From: Fusobacterium sp.
Lineage (GTDB): Bacteria > Fusobacteriota > Fusobacteriia > Fusobacteriales > Fusobacteriaceae
Direction of reading: 5' to 3'
Assembly: GCA_019416865.1 (NCBI GenBank)
Contig: DXWL01000008.1
Location: 1 to 64,000 of the forward strand
Length of the DNA: 64,000 nt
In this document: positions 8,036 through 16,378 of the stretch, piece by piece
How positions within the stretch are numbered: position 1 is the first letter of the stretch
How the letters are laid out: each line of letters begins with the position of its first letter
Notes under the pieces: model-generated
The model's input: only the letters and a program-made list of their open reading frames with translations
Told to the model about the DNA's origin: nothing
Databases searched by the model: none
Translations under genes and position numbers: made by a program

Positions 8036-8778
8036 AAGCTAAGGGCGGACTTGATGTGGATATTCCTGTAGTTTTATCAGAAACTCTTGAAAAATATTCT
8101 CACAGACTGCCAGAAGCTCCAAGCCTTCTTCATCAAAGACAGGATAATATGTATACAGTTGTTATCCATCCAATGAACGGACAGCTTCCTAAAAAATCTT
8201 TTGATGAGATTGTAAAATTTGCTGAAGAAGAAAATATCAGCGAAGTAAGAATAAGCATGACAGAGAGTATGTATGTAAGAAATCTTACAGAGGAACAAGC
8301 TGTAAAACTTCTTACTATCACAAGCGATATAAGAATGAACTCAAAAGTTCAGCAAAGTGTAAGCTGTATAGGTGTACCTACTTGCCAAATGGGAATTGAA
8401 CAAAGTCAGGCTCTTCTTACAGATATTTTAAAAACTCTTAAAGAAAATGAAACTCCTGATGTATATCTTCCATCAATTCATATTTCAGGATGCCAAAACT
8501 CTTGCAGCAGACATCAAATAAATGAAATCGGATTTGCAGGAGGAAAGAGAAAAGTTGGAGATGCTCTTGAAGATGTATTTGATCTTTATGTTGGAGGAAC
8601 ATTCAGCAGAGAAAAAACAGAGCTTGGAAGAAAAGTAGGAACTATTATAATGAGAGAAATTCCTAAATTTATAAATGAACTTGCTCTTGAGCTTAATAAA
8701 AACAATATGCCTTTCAGACAATATCTTGATGAAAAATCTGAAGAGTTTGAAAATCTTGTAAAACCATACCTAATTTAA
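7984..8778 (+). pseudogene. Siroheme sulfite/nitrite reductase, C-terminal part (frameshifted)
   Basis: The second half of the reductase begun at 7223. It holds the cluster-binding cysteines in the family's two pairs: SCIGVPTC (C-x5-C) and GCQNSCSRH (C-x3-C), which ligate the [4Fe-4S] cluster and siroheme. The ATG at 7984 has no proper ribosome site of its own, since the surrounding bases are coding sequence of the first part. Independent translation is therefore doubtful. Both halves remain otherwise intact, so the break is either recent, strain-specific or an error. A hairpin terminator follows. Confidence 0.85.
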
Positions 8779-8785
8779 AAAATAA

Positions 8786-8805
8786 GGGACTGCTCAGGCA
8801 GTCCC
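8786..8805. terminator. Bidirectional terminator
   Basis: GGGACTGC-TCAG-GCAGTCCC, an 8-bp GC-rich stem, with A/T tracts on both sides. It ends the reductase on + and manA on -. Confidence 0.85.
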
Positions 8806-8812
8806 ATTTATA

Positions 8813-9781
8813 TTATAAAAATGATTTTAAAATTTCCATATCTCCGTCAATTTCTGTGTCAAGATTTGCAGGGATAAAGTATGTATCCCCTTTTTGAGCA
8901 GGATATTTTATACCTTCATGGATAATAAATCCATCTCCTTCAAGGATAGAATAAACTTTAAAGTTTTCATTTATTTCATCGTGGAAAATTCCATTAACAA
9001 GAATCTTGTCTACATTGAAATATTCACATCTTACAAGCTCTTGTTTAACTCCATTTCTAAGTCTGATATTTTGTCTTTCAGCATCTTTTGTAACCACAGG
9101 GATTTCACCGAAGTTTATAACATCAGCAGCTTTTTCTAAGTGAAGTTCTCTTGGTTTTCCATCAACAAGTCTGTCAAAATCATATATTCTGTATGTTGTG
9201 TCAGAGTTCTGTTGAGTTTCACAAAGAAGAACACTTCCTTCAAGACTTGCATGAACCATTCCAGGAGTGATATTTATAAAATCTCCTTTTTTAACAGGAA
9301 CTTCGTTGAACATATCTTTAAAATCTTTATTTTTACTTTTTTCAAGGAAAGTTTCTCTTGTCATCTCCCCTTTAAGTCCTAAAATAAGTTTTGCATCTTC
9401 ACTGGCATCAATTATATACCAGCATTCACTTTTTCCAAATTCTCCTTCTACTTTAAGAGCATACTCATCACTTGGGTGTACTTGAACAGAAAGTCTGTCA
9501 TTTACATCAAGATATTTTATAAGAAGAGGAAATTTTCCTGAAAATCTTTCTATTATCTCCTGCCCAAGAAGAGAAGCTCCAAATTTAGCTACAAGCTCTT
9601 CAAGAGATATTCCAGCAAACTCTCCATTTTCAACTATAGACATTCCATTTTTGTGAGAGCTTACCTCCCAAGATTCTCCGATTTGTTTTCCTTCAGGAAG
9701 CTTCATTCCAAGAACATCTTCAAAAGCTCTTCCTCCCCAAACTTTATCTACAAAACATTTTTTAAATTTAATAGGATACAT
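8813..9781 (-). CDS. manA: Mannose-6-phosphate isomerase, class I
   Basis: A 322-aa zinc enzyme interconverting mannose-6-phosphate and fructose-6-phosphate in the cytosol. The N-terminal KVWGG, zinc-binding QVHPSDEYA and the ECWYII segment are the class I short (Firmicutes-type) signature. The second metal/active-site His lies in TPGMVHAS, and the C-terminal cupin ends at KSFL. It starts 22 bases after the ROK sugar kinase gene on the same strand and shares its promoter. The pair would bring mannose and fructose into glycolysis. Confidence 0.92.
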   Translation of the reverse strand: MYPIKFKKCFVDKVWGGRAFEDVLGMKLPEGKQIGESWEVSSHKNGMSIVENGEFAGISLEELVAKFGASLLGQEIIERFSGKFPLLIKYLDVNDRLSVQVHPSDEYALKVEGEFGKSECWYIIDASEDAKLILGLKGEMTRETFLEKSKNKDFKDMFNEVPVKKGDFINITPGMVHASLEGSVLLCETQQNSDTTYRIYDFDRLVDGKPRELHLEKAADVINFGEIPVVTKDAERQNIRLRNGVKQELVRCEYFNVDKILVNGIFHDEINENFKVYSILEGDGFIIHEGIKYPAQKGDTYFIPANLDTEIDGDMEILKSFL

Positions 9782-9803
9782 TAAATCTTACCTCCAAAAT
9801 TTT

Positions 9804-10682
9804 TTAATTTTTACCTAATTCTTTTAAAGCCAGAGCAAATCCTCCACAGATTCCTGCATTATCCCCAAGTTCTGGATAAACAATATACTCATCAATATTT
9901 TCAAGTATTTCAGGACAGTTAAGATATCCATTTAATCTGTCTTTAACTTTTTTTCTTAAGATAGGAAACAGATGTTTCTGTTTCATAACTCCCCCGCCTA
10001 AGATTATTTTTTCAGGAGATATCATAAGAATGGCATCCATAAGTCCAACAGCAAGATAGTGTGCTTCAATATCCCATGCAGTATGATCTTCTGGAAGTTC
10101 ACTAGGTTTTTGTCCCCATCTTTTTTCAAGGGCAGGTCCAGAAGCCATTCCCTCAAGACAGTTTTTATGGAAAGGACAGCACCCTTCAAAAAGATCTCTC
10201 TCTTCATGGCAAATCATCATATGCCCCATTTCAGGGTGAAGAAGTCCATGTACAAGATTTCCTTCAACAATAAGCCCAGCTCCTATTCCTGTTCCAACAG
10301 TCATATAAAGACATGAGTTTAATCCTTTTGCCTTTCCCCATGTAAATTCTCCCAAAGCAGCAGCATTTACATCAGTATCAAATCCTACAGGTATATCAAA
10401 GTTATCTTTTATTTTTTTAACAATGTTGTAGTTTTGCCAAAGAAGTTTTGGTGTAGTTGTAATGCAACCATAATCAGCATTTTTTTTGTTAAGAGATATA
10501 GGTCCAAAACATCCTATTCCCATTGCTTCAATATTTTTTCCTTTGAAAAAATCCACTACCATATTCATTGTTTCTTCAGGTGAAGTTGTAGGAAATTCTG
10601 CTCTTTCAATTATTTTTCCATTTTCATCTCCTACAGCACAGACAAATTTTGTTCCTCCTGCTTCAATAGAACCTAATATCAT
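9804..10682 (-). CDS. scrK: ROK-family fructokinase
   Basis: A 292-aa sugar kinase of the ROK family. It has the N-terminal ATP motif SIEAGGTKFVCAVG, the catalytic GFDTDVNAAALGE and GTGIGAGLI, and a zinc site of the fructokinase type (GHMMICHEE followed by GCCPFHKNCLEG). The zinc-site spacing and GYLNCPEIL C-terminus match B. subtilis YdhR-like fructokinases rather than glucokinases. It is an operon with manA, with an extended -10 promoter at 10703-10711 and a TTAGGAGG ribosome site. Some members also phosphorylate mannose. Confidence 0.85.
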   Translation of the reverse strand: MILGSIEAGGTKFVCAVGDENGKIIERAEFPTTSPEETMNMVVDFFKGKNIEAMGIGCFGPISLNKKNADYGCITTTPKLLWQNYNIVKKIKDNFDIPVGFDTDVNAAALGEFTWGKAKGLNSCLYMTVGTGIGAGLIVEGNLVHGLLHPEMGHMMICHEERDLFEGCCPFHKNCLEGMASGPALEKRWGQKPSELPEDHTAWDIEAHYLAVGLMDAILMISPEKIILGGGVMKQKHLFPILRKKVKDRLNGYLNCPEILENIDEYIVYPELGDNAGICGGFALALKELGKN

Positions 10683-10702
10683 AGTTATGTCCTCCTAAGT
10701 TA

Positions 10703-10711
10703 ATTATATCA
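10703..10711 (-). promoter_or_regulatory. Extended -10 promoter for scrK-manA
   Basis: Minus strand: TGATATAAT, a TGn-TATAAT extended -10, with no clear -35. It lies about 20 bp before the start codon, so the leader is short. Confidence 0.5.
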
Positions 10712-10770
10712 TCATATATATTTTAAAAACAGTTAAAAAATTTTCAAAAAATTTATGAAAATTTTGAAAA

Positions 10771-10792
10771 AATAAAGAGGGCAGATGCCCTC
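10771..10792 (-). terminator. Terminator of the coaBC unit
   Basis: Minus strand: GAGGGCA-TC-TGCCCTC followed by TTTATTTTTT, just after the coaBC stop. Confidence 0.85.
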
Positions 10793-10800
10793 TCAAAGTT

Positions 10801-11985
10801 TTAAATTATCTCTGCAACTGCGTTTAATATATCAGCAGCAAGTTCTTTTTTAGGTTTTTCGGCAATTACAGTAGTTGAGTTATCTTTTTTGATAAGAGTA
10901 ACAGCATTATTTTTGCTTCTCATAACATGGGCATCATTTGCAACAATCATATCAAGATTTTTCTTTTTAAGTTTTCCTTTTGCATTTTCAATAATATTTT
11001 CAGTTTCAGCAGCAAATCCTATAAGAATTTGATGTGATTTTCTTTTTCCCATATTGAAAAGTATATCAGGATTTCTTTCAAGCTCTATTACAAGATCTCC
11101 ATCTTTTTTCTTAATTTTTTCTTTTGAATATATTTTTGGTCTGTAGTCTGCAACAGCAGCACAAGCTATGGCAATATCCATATCTTCAAATCTTGTAAGA
11201 ACTGCTTCATTCATTTCTTCTGCTGTTCTTACCTGTACAAACTCTTTTATGCCCTGAGGAACAGCAAGATTTGTAGGTCCTGATACAAGAATAACCTCTC
11301 CACCCATTTTTGCAGCTTGTTCAGCTAAAGAGTATCCCATTTGTCCGCTTGAATTATTGCTTAAGTATCTTACAGGATCAAGAGGCTCTTCTGTTCTTCC
11401 TGCTGTTATTAAAACTTTTTTTCCTGCAAGTTTTTTTTCTGATTTTTCAGTTTCAGCAAAGAAATCTTCAAGAATCTGAACAATCTCATCTTCATTTTTA
11501 AGACGCCCTTTGGCATTTGCATTACAAGCTAAAAATCCTTCATCAGCTTCAATAAAATAGTAGCCGTGTTTTTTTAATTTTTCAATATTTTCATTTAAGA
11601 TTGGATTTTCATACATATTTACATTCATTGCAAGAGCAAAGAACTTTGGCTTTGTACAAGCAGAGATAACAGTGCTTAACATATCATCTGCAATTCCATT
11701 TGCTATCTTTCCCACAATATTGTATGTGGCAGGAGCTATAAGCATAACATCAGCCCATTCAGCAAAAGATATATGTTCCACTTCATATCCTCTGTTTGTG
11801 TCCCACATATCTGTAACAACTTTATTTCTTGAAAGAGTTTCAAGAGTAAGGGGAGTTATGATTTTTGTGGCATTTTCAGTCATAATAACTTTTACATTAT
11901 GCCCTTTTTTCTTAAGTTTTGAAATTATATTTGCAGTTTTGTATGCAGCTATTCCCCCACATACACCTACCAAAATGTTTTTCAT
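10801..11985 (-). CDS. coaBC: Bifunctional phosphopantothenoylcysteine decarboxylase / phosphopantothenate-cysteine ligase
   Basis: A 394-aa fused enzyme for two coenzyme A steps: CTP-dependent joining of cysteine to 4'-phosphopantothenate (C-terminal CoaB) and FMN-dependent decarboxylation (N-terminal CoaC). CoaC shows VGVCGGIAAYK at the start, APATYNIVGKIANGIADDML, and the LAMNVNMYENP loop with Asn in place of the usual PAMN. CoaB shows ITAGRTEEPLDPVRYLSNNSSG, the dimer/ligase motif, and the Lys-rich strand KIKKKDGD. It begins 10 bases after the coiled-coil gene and is probably cotranscribed with it. Confidence 0.93.
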   Translation of the reverse strand: MKNILVGVCGGIAAYKTANIISKLKKKGHNVKVIMTENATKIITPLTLETLSRNKVVTDMWDTNRGYEVEHISFAEWADVMLIAPATYNIVGKIANGIADDMLSTVISACTKPKFFALAMNVNMYENPILNENIEKLKKHGYYFIEADEGFLACNANAKGRLKNEDEIVQILEDFFAETEKSEKKLAGKKVLITAGRTEEPLDPVRYLSNNSSGQMGYSLAEQAAKMGGEVILVSGPTNLAVPQGIKEFVQVRTAEEMNEAVLTRFEDMDIAIACAAVADYRPKIYSKEKIKKKDGDLVIELERNPDILFNMGKRKSHQILIGFAAETENIIENAKGKLKKKNLDMIVANDAHVMRSKNNAVTLIKKDNSTTVIAEKPKKELAADILNAVAEII

Positions 11986-11995
11986 TTTTAATCAC

Positions 11996-12721
11996 CTATA
12001 TTGTTTTGTATGTTTTAAAATATTCATCTGTTATATCTTTTAATTCTGCAACCATTGCTCTTGTGAAACCACCTTTTACAGCCAGTTCATCAAAATTAAA
12101 ATCATTCATGTCGTCCATAAATTCTATATTTCTGTCAGAAAGATAATTTACAAACTTTCTGCTTTTTTTAAATATTTTCTGTACCTTGTCCCCTTTGCAT
12201 AGCTGAACCCTATTGTCCCATGAAATTTCTCTGTCTTCATGGAAGGCAGAATATTTTTTCATTGCTGCGGCAAAATTTTTTACTTTGGCAAAGTCAGGAG
12301 AAGAGATAACAGATTCCATATCCTGTATGAAAACAACTCCCTGTTCTGTTAAAAAATCTCTTATAAGATTAAATTTTGCAGCTGAGAAAAAATCTTCAAC
12401 AGAAAGCTTATATGAAAATTTATCTAGAGAGAAAGATTTTCCTTCCTCTTTTTTCTCAGAATTTTCTTCAAGAGATTGAATTTTTTCTTTCAGCTCATCT
12501 CTTTCTTTTTTTAATCTGTTGTTTTCTTCTCTCAGAGATTTTAGATTTTTTTCTAAAAGCTCCAGCTGTTTTGGCGACATATATGTTTCTCTCATAGTAT
12601 CTGTTTCGATTTTAAGTCTTTGTATTTCAAGCTCTTTTTCTTTTATTATCAAATTTAACGCTTCAATTTGTTTATTAGCGTGATTATCTTTGTCTTTAAA
12701 AATCCCGTCCAATATCCCCAT
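11996..12721 (-). CDS. Coiled-coil protein of unknown function
   Basis: A 241-aa protein I do not recognise. Residues ~15-95 form a long, highly charged coiled coil. The C-terminal ~130 residues contain two similar helical units (FNLIRDFLTEQGVVFIQDM and RKFVNYLSDRNIEFMDDM), each resembling a helix-hairpin protein or nucleic-acid contact module. There is no signal peptide or membrane span, so it is likely cytosolic. It has its own promoter (12762-12790) and a GGAGG site, and leads directly into coaBC. The placement suggests cotranscription, not a shared pathway. Confidence 0.6.
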   Translation of the reverse strand: MGILDGIFKDKDNHANKQIEALNLIIKEKELEIQRLKIETDTMRETYMSPKQLELLEKNLKSLREENNRLKKERDELKEKIQSLEENSEKKEEGKSFSLDKFSYKLSVEDFFSAAKFNLIRDFLTEQGVVFIQDMESVISSPDFAKVKNFAAAMKKYSAFHEDREISWDNRVQLCKGDKVQKIFKKSRKFVNYLSDRNIEFMDDMNDFNFDELAVKGGFTRAMVAELKDITDEYFKTYKTI

Positions 12722-12761
12722 AAGACAAAACCTCCGTTACTTAATTAAATGCCTCAATCAG

Positions 12762-12790
12762 ATTATAAATTATTTTTTAAGAAACTGCAA
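12762..12790 (-). promoter_or_regulatory. Promoter for the coiled-coil gene and coaBC
   Basis: Minus strand: TTGCAG, 17 bp, TATAAT, about 40 bp before the start at 12721. Confidence 0.65.
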
Positions 12791-12829
12791 TGTATTTTCA
12801 AAAATACAAATCTGTTTAATTTATAAAAT

Positions 12830-13609
12830 TTATAAACTGAAATATTTTTCAAGATAAAGAGCTACACCGTTTTCAGTGTTTTTAGGAGCTTGATTTTTTA
12901 TTTTTTCTTTTAATATATCCAGTCCATTTTCCATAACTACAGGGTGTCCTACAGCTTGAAGCATATCAAAATCATTTTCTCCATCTCCAAATGCCATAAT
13001 AGATTCAAGAGGTATATCTAGCTTTTGAGAAATAAGTTTAATCCCCTTTCCCTTACTGCAGTCTTTGTGAACAATATCAAGACATCTAGGTTGTGAGATA
13101 GTGATATCTACTGTATCTGGAAATCTTTTTCTCATTTTTTCACACAGATCTTTTATAAAATTAGGATCATTCTTAACAATCATCTTTGTCATTTCAGGAA
13201 ATTTTACAGCATTTTTAAGCTGAACAAGGTTATAACCCTTTTCAAGAGTAACAATGGATTCTTTTGTTCCTTCATCAGTAAAAATATCTCCGTTTCTGAA
13301 ACCATTATATGATATATTATTTTCTCTGAAAAACATAATAATATCTTTTACAAGATTTTCATCCATAACCCTTTCAAAAATAAGATTTTCATTTTTATCA
13401 TAAATGTTTGCACCATTATTGCAGATTGCATAGATATCCAGTCCTAGAAAATTTTTGAACTCTCTTATAGACCCTATACCTCTTCCTGTAGCAATGGCAA
13501 AATCCACTCCCTTTTGTGAAAGCTTTTGTACAGCACTTTTAGTTTCTTCAGATATCCGGCTGTTTTGGTTAAGAAGAGTTCCGTCTAAATCAGATACCAC
13601 AAGTTTCAT
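12830..13609 (-). CDS. Cof-type HAD-superfamily phosphatase
   Basis: A 259-aa HAD phosphatase, paralogous in type to the gene at 73-870. Motif I is SDLDGTLLNQN (Asp7/Asp9). The second motif is AIATGRG and the fourth GDGENDFDML. The C2 cap occupies the middle of the protein. The usual substrates are sugar phosphates, flavin or pyridoxal phosphates. It has a GGAGG ribosome site and is divergent from the amino-acid transporter unit that begins at 13710. No specific physiological link is visible. Confidence 0.87.
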   Translation of the reverse strand: MKLVVSDLDGTLLNQNSRISEETKSAVQKLSQKGVDFAIATGRGIGSIREFKNFLGLDIYAICNNGANIYDKNENLIFERVMDENLVKDIIMFFRENNISYNGFRNGDIFTDEGTKESIVTLEKGYNLVQLKNAVKFPEMTKMIVKNDPNFIKDLCEKMRKRFPDTVDITISQPRCLDIVHKDCSKGKGIKLISQKLDIPLESIMAFGDGENDFDMLQAVGHPVVMENGLDILKEKIKNQAPKNTENGVALYLEKYFSL

Positions 13610-13709
13610 AAATTATTCCTCCGTGTTTTTATTTTCTGATATTATTCTACCATTATTTTCTCTTAATGGAAACAGATAAAAATAAATTAAAATAATTTTA
13701 AGAAATTAG

Positions 13710-13738
13710 TTGACAGATATAGTTTTATCTGCTAACAT
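13710..13738 (+). promoter_or_regulatory. Promoter of the amino-acid transporter leader, with internal palindrome
   Basis: TTGACA (13710-13715), 17-bp spacer, TAACAT (13733-13738) preceded by TGC as an extended -10. The spacer holds a palindrome, CAGATA-N6-TATCTG (13714-13731), well placed for a repressor. Confidence 0.65.
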
Positions 13739-13774
13739 TAACCTAAATATAAAAAAGTTTAATCGGAGGAAAAA

Positions 13775-13810
13775 ATGTTATTAATCATGAGGAGAGAAAG
13801 GAATAGGTAA
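13775..13810 (+). CDS. Arginine-rich leader peptide (11 aa)
   Basis: A short open frame, MLLIMRRERNR then TAA, behind an excellent ribosome site (CGGAGGAAAAA). Four of eleven codons are arginine, three of them AGG, a codon that is uncommon beside AGA in this window. It sits between a promoter and two hairpin terminators, all ahead of a polar amino-acid ABC transporter whose binding protein resembles basic amino-acid binders. This is the classic arrangement of a translated attenuator responding to arginyl-tRNA. Bases 13797-13807 inside it can pair with 13834-13843. Expression is inferred, not shown. Confidence 0.6.
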   Translation: MLLIMRRERNR

Positions 13811-13922
13811 TTTCATATAAACAGAATAATTATCCATTCTTTTGGTATGGCTGAATAATAACTTTGACTTCATTTGTAAAGATTGGGAAGATTTTTTCCC
13901 ATGAGCATAGATTTGATTGTAT

Positions 13923-13950
13923 AAGCCAATAGTTATATCTATTGGTTTTT
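13923..13950 (+). terminator. Leader terminator 1 (attenuator)
   Basis: CCAATAG (13926-13932) pairs with CTATTGG (13939-13945), extended by A-U and G-U pairs, then TTTTT. It lies inside the untranslated leader, upstream of the transporter genes, so full expression needs readthrough. Confidence 0.6.
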
Positions 13951-13971
13951 ATTTTCACAGTTATTTTAGAG

Positions 13972-14002
13972 GATTCAGTCTGACAAAGATTGAGTCTTTT
14001 TT
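13972..14002 (+). terminator. Leader terminator 2 (attenuator)
   Basis: GATTCAGTC pairs with GATTGAGTC (9 bp, two G-U) around TGACAAA, then TTTTTTATTTTT. The left arm can alternatively pair with GGCTGAAT at 13849-13856 (8 bp), an antiterminator-like alternative. Confidence 0.6.
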
Positions 14003-14061
14003 ATTTTTAAAAATTATCAGGTTAAAAATTTAAATATTTATATACAACTAAGGAGGAAAAG

Positions 14062-14772
14062 ATGTTTGAGTATTTCAACACATTAAAAGAGATTTTTATC
14101 GAAGGAGCAAGATATAACTATATAATTCAGGGACTTATTTTCTCTGTGGGAGTAACTTTGTTTGCTGCAATTATAGGTATTATTCTTGGAATAATGTTTG
14201 CTCTTATGAGAATATCAAGATTTTATCCATTAAAACACAGTAAAAATTTTAAAGATTTCAACCCTTTAGAATGGATTGCAATCTGGTACACTGATATAAT
14301 AAGAGGAACACCTGCTGTTGTTCAGCTTATGATTCTTGCCAATGTTATTTTTGCAGGTTTCAGAGATATGCCTGTATTTTTAATTGCAAGTCTTTCATTT
14401 GGTATCAACTCTGGAGCTTATGTTTCTGAAATAATAAGAGCTGGAATAGAAGGGCTTGATAAAGGACAGATGGAAGCTGCAAGAGCTTTGGGAATGCCTT
14501 ATGGAACAGCTATGAAAGAGGTAATAATTCCTCAAGCTGTTAAAAAAATACTTCCTGCCCTTGTAAGTGAATTTATAACACTGTTAAAAGAAACTTCAAT
14601 TGTAGGATTTATTGGAGGAGTGGATCTTCTTCGTTCAGCAAATATTATTACCAGCCAAACATACAGAGGGGTTGAGCCTCTTCTTGCAGTAGGTATTATA
14701 TATCTTATTATGACTGGAGTATTTACTAAATTTATGAGAAGCGTAGAAAAGGGGATGAAGGTAAGTGATTAG
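14062..14772 (+). CDS. Polar amino-acid ABC transporter permease
   Basis: A 236-aa inner-membrane permease of the His/Glu/Gln/Arg/opine (HisM/ArtQ-type) family. About five membrane spans are visible. The ATPase-contacting EAA loop reads EAARALGMPYGTAMKEVIIPQA. TDIIRGTPAVVQL before it is the family's other conserved segment. It is the first gene of permease-ATPase-binding protein and overlaps the ATPase gene by 8 bases. The arginine-rich leader upstream suggests arginine or another basic amino acid as cargo; the permease sequence alone cannot decide this. Confidence 0.9.
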   Translation: MFEYFNTLKEIFIEGARYNYIIQGLIFSVGVTLFAAIIGIILGIMFALMRISRFYPLKHSKNFKDFNPLEWIAIWYTDIIRGTPAVVQLMILANVIFAGFRDMPVFLIASLSFGINSGAYVSEIIRAGIEGLDKGQMEAARALGMPYGTAMKEVIIPQAVKKILPALVSEFITLLKETSIVGFIGGVDLLRSANIITSQTYRGVEPLLAVGIIYLIMTGVFTKFMRSVEKGMKVSD

Positions 14773-15493
14773 AGTAGAGCATTTATATAAAAGTTATGGA
14801 CAACTGGAAGTTTTAAAAGATATATCAACAACAATAAAAAAAGGTGAAGTTATAGCAGTAATAGGACCTTCAGGAAGTGGAAAATCAACTTTTTTAAGAT
14901 GTCTTAATCTTTTGGAAGAGCCTACAAAGGGAGCTATTTATATTGAAGGAAAAAATTTAATGGATGATAAAACAGATATAAATGTTATAAGAAGAGATGT
15001 GGGAATGGTGTTCCAACACTTTAATCTTTTCCCTCATAAAACTGTTTTAGAAAATCTGACTCTTGCACCTATGAAGGTAAAAAATGCTAAAAAAGATGAG
15101 ATAGAGGCAAAAGCCATTATACTTCTTGAAAAAGTGGGACTGAAAGAGAAAGCTTCTGCTTACCCAAACCAACTTTCAGGGGGACAAAAACAAAGAATTG
15201 CTATAGCAAGAGCACTTGCTATGGATCCAAAAGTAATTTTGTTTGACGAACCAACATCAGCTCTTGACCCAGAGATGATAAAAGAGGTTCTTGATGTTAT
15301 GAAGGATTTGGCTGATGAAGGAATGACAATGATAATTGTTACTCATGAGATGGGATTTGCTAAGAATGTTGCAGACAGAGTATTTTTTATGGACAGAGGA
15401 ACAATTTTAGAGGATACAACTCCTGAAGAGCTGTTTAACAATCCTCAGCATGAAAGAACAAAAGAGTTCTTAAATAAAGTATTAAATCGTTAA
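14765..15493 (+). CDS. Polar amino-acid ABC transporter ATPase
   Basis: A 242-aa nucleotide-binding subunit of the GlnQ/ArtP/HisP type. Walker A is GPSGSGKST, the Q-loop VFQHFNLFPHKT, the ABC signature LSGGQKQRIAIARAL, Walker B VILFDEPTSALDPE and the H-loop VTHEMGFA. Translation starts at GTG 14765 within the last codons of the permease, with AGGGGATGAAG as ribosome site, so the two are coupled. It powers the importer formed with 14062 and 15551. Confidence 0.93.
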   Translation: MIRVEHLYKSYGQLEVLKDISTTIKKGEVIAVIGPSGSGKSTFLRCLNLLEEPTKGAIYIEGKNLMDDKTDINVIRRDVGMVFQHFNLFPHKTVLENLTLAPMKVKNAKKDEIEAKAIILLEKVGLKEKASAYPNQLSGGQKQRIAIARALAMDPKVILFDEPTSALDPEMIKEVLDVMKDLADEGMTMIIVTHEMGFAKNVADRVFFMDRGTILEDTTPEELFNNPQHERTKEFLNKVLNR

Positions 15494-15550
15494 TAAATTT
15501 TAAGTTTTAAAAAAGTTAATCTATAAAATTATGTTAAAAGGAGTGGTAGT

Positions 15551-16285
15551 ATGAAAAAATTTGTAAAACTGTTTGCTGTTTTAATTTTAATGCTGTCTTT
15601 TGGTTTTTCTGCAAATGGAGCTGAAAAGAAAGAAAAACTTTATGTGGGAACAAATGCAGAGTTTCCTCCTTTTGAATATTTAGAGGGAAGCGAAGTAGTG
15701 GGATTTGACATTGATTTTATTAATGCTATAGCTGCTGAAATGGGAAGAGAAGTTGTTGTAAAAGATATGAGTTTTGACGGACTTCTTCCTGCACTTCAAA
15801 CTAATAAAGTTGATGTGGTAGTTGCTGGAATGACTGCAACAGAAGAGAGAAAAAAGGCTGTAAACTTTTCTCAGCCATATTATTCAGCTAATCAAGTTAT
15901 AATTCTTAAAGAGGGAGATACAGGAATAAAAGATTTTGCTGACCTTAAAGGTAAAAAAGTTGCTGTTATGCTTGGATTTACTGGAGATGTTGTTGTAAGT
16001 GAAATGCCTGAAGTTCAAGTTGAAAGATTTAATGCAGCTTATGCAGGAATCATGGCTCTTCAAAATGGAAAAGTTGATGCAGTTGTACTTGACTCTGAAA
16101 CAGCGAATAACTACGTAGCTAAAAACAGCGGACTTGTTCTTGCTGAAGGTAAAGGGGAATCAGAAGATTACGCAATAGCTGTTAAGAAAAAAGATGCTGA
16201 ACTTCTAAAAGAGATAAATGCTGCAATAGATAAAATAAAAGCAGATGGAACTTTTGGAAAATTAATTGAAAAACATTTTAACTAA
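15551..16285 (+). CDS. Amino-acid ABC transporter substrate-binding protein (basic amino-acid type)
   Basis: A 244-aa periplasmic binding protein of the SBP_bac_3 family. The Sec signal peptide (about residues 1-23, ending SANGA) has no lipobox Cys, so it is soluble in a periplasm as in Gram-negatives. Ligand-site segments include VGTNAEFPPFEY, GFDIDFINAIA, AGMTATEERKKAVNFSQPYY and the Asp/Glu near VVLDSETA. The sequence is closest in feel to arginine/lysine binders (ArtJ-like), which agrees with the arginine leader. It lies 57 bases after the ATPase gene with its own AAAAGGAG site and is followed by a strong terminator. Confidence 0.9.
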   Translation: MKKFVKLFAVLILMLSFGFSANGAEKKEKLYVGTNAEFPPFEYLEGSEVVGFDIDFINAIAAEMGREVVVKDMSFDGLLPALQTNKVDVVVAGMTATEERKKAVNFSQPYYSANQVIILKEGDTGIKDFADLKGKKVAVMLGFTGDVVVSEMPEVQVERFNAAYAGIMALQNGKVDAVVLDSETANNYVAKNSGLVLAEGKGESEDYAIAVKKKDAELLKEINAAIDKIKADGTFGKLIEKHFN

Positions 16286-16300
16286 TATCTTCTATAAATT

Positions 16301-16340
16301 AAAATCGGGAGTGGAAAATTTCTGCCCCGATTTTGTTTTT
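16301..16340 (+). terminator. Terminator of the amino-acid transporter operon
   Basis: AAAATCGGG (16301-16309) pairs with CCCGATTTT (16326-16334), then GTTTTTT. Confidence 0.8.
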
Positions 16341-16378
16341 TAAATATCCTGTCAAATTCAGAAGAGATAAATAGTAAT

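Noticed and set aside
11672..12043. 123-codon open frame on the + strand across coaBC start
   Set aside because: It is antisense to two well-supported genes, has no family motif, and reflects codon bias of the real strand; similar shadow frames elsewhere were dropped too.
13730..14061. T-box, SAM, lysine or glycine riboswitch in the amino-acid transporter leader
   Set aside because: None of their conserved cores (for example the T-box GGTGGNACCGCG) is present; the leader-peptide reading fits better.
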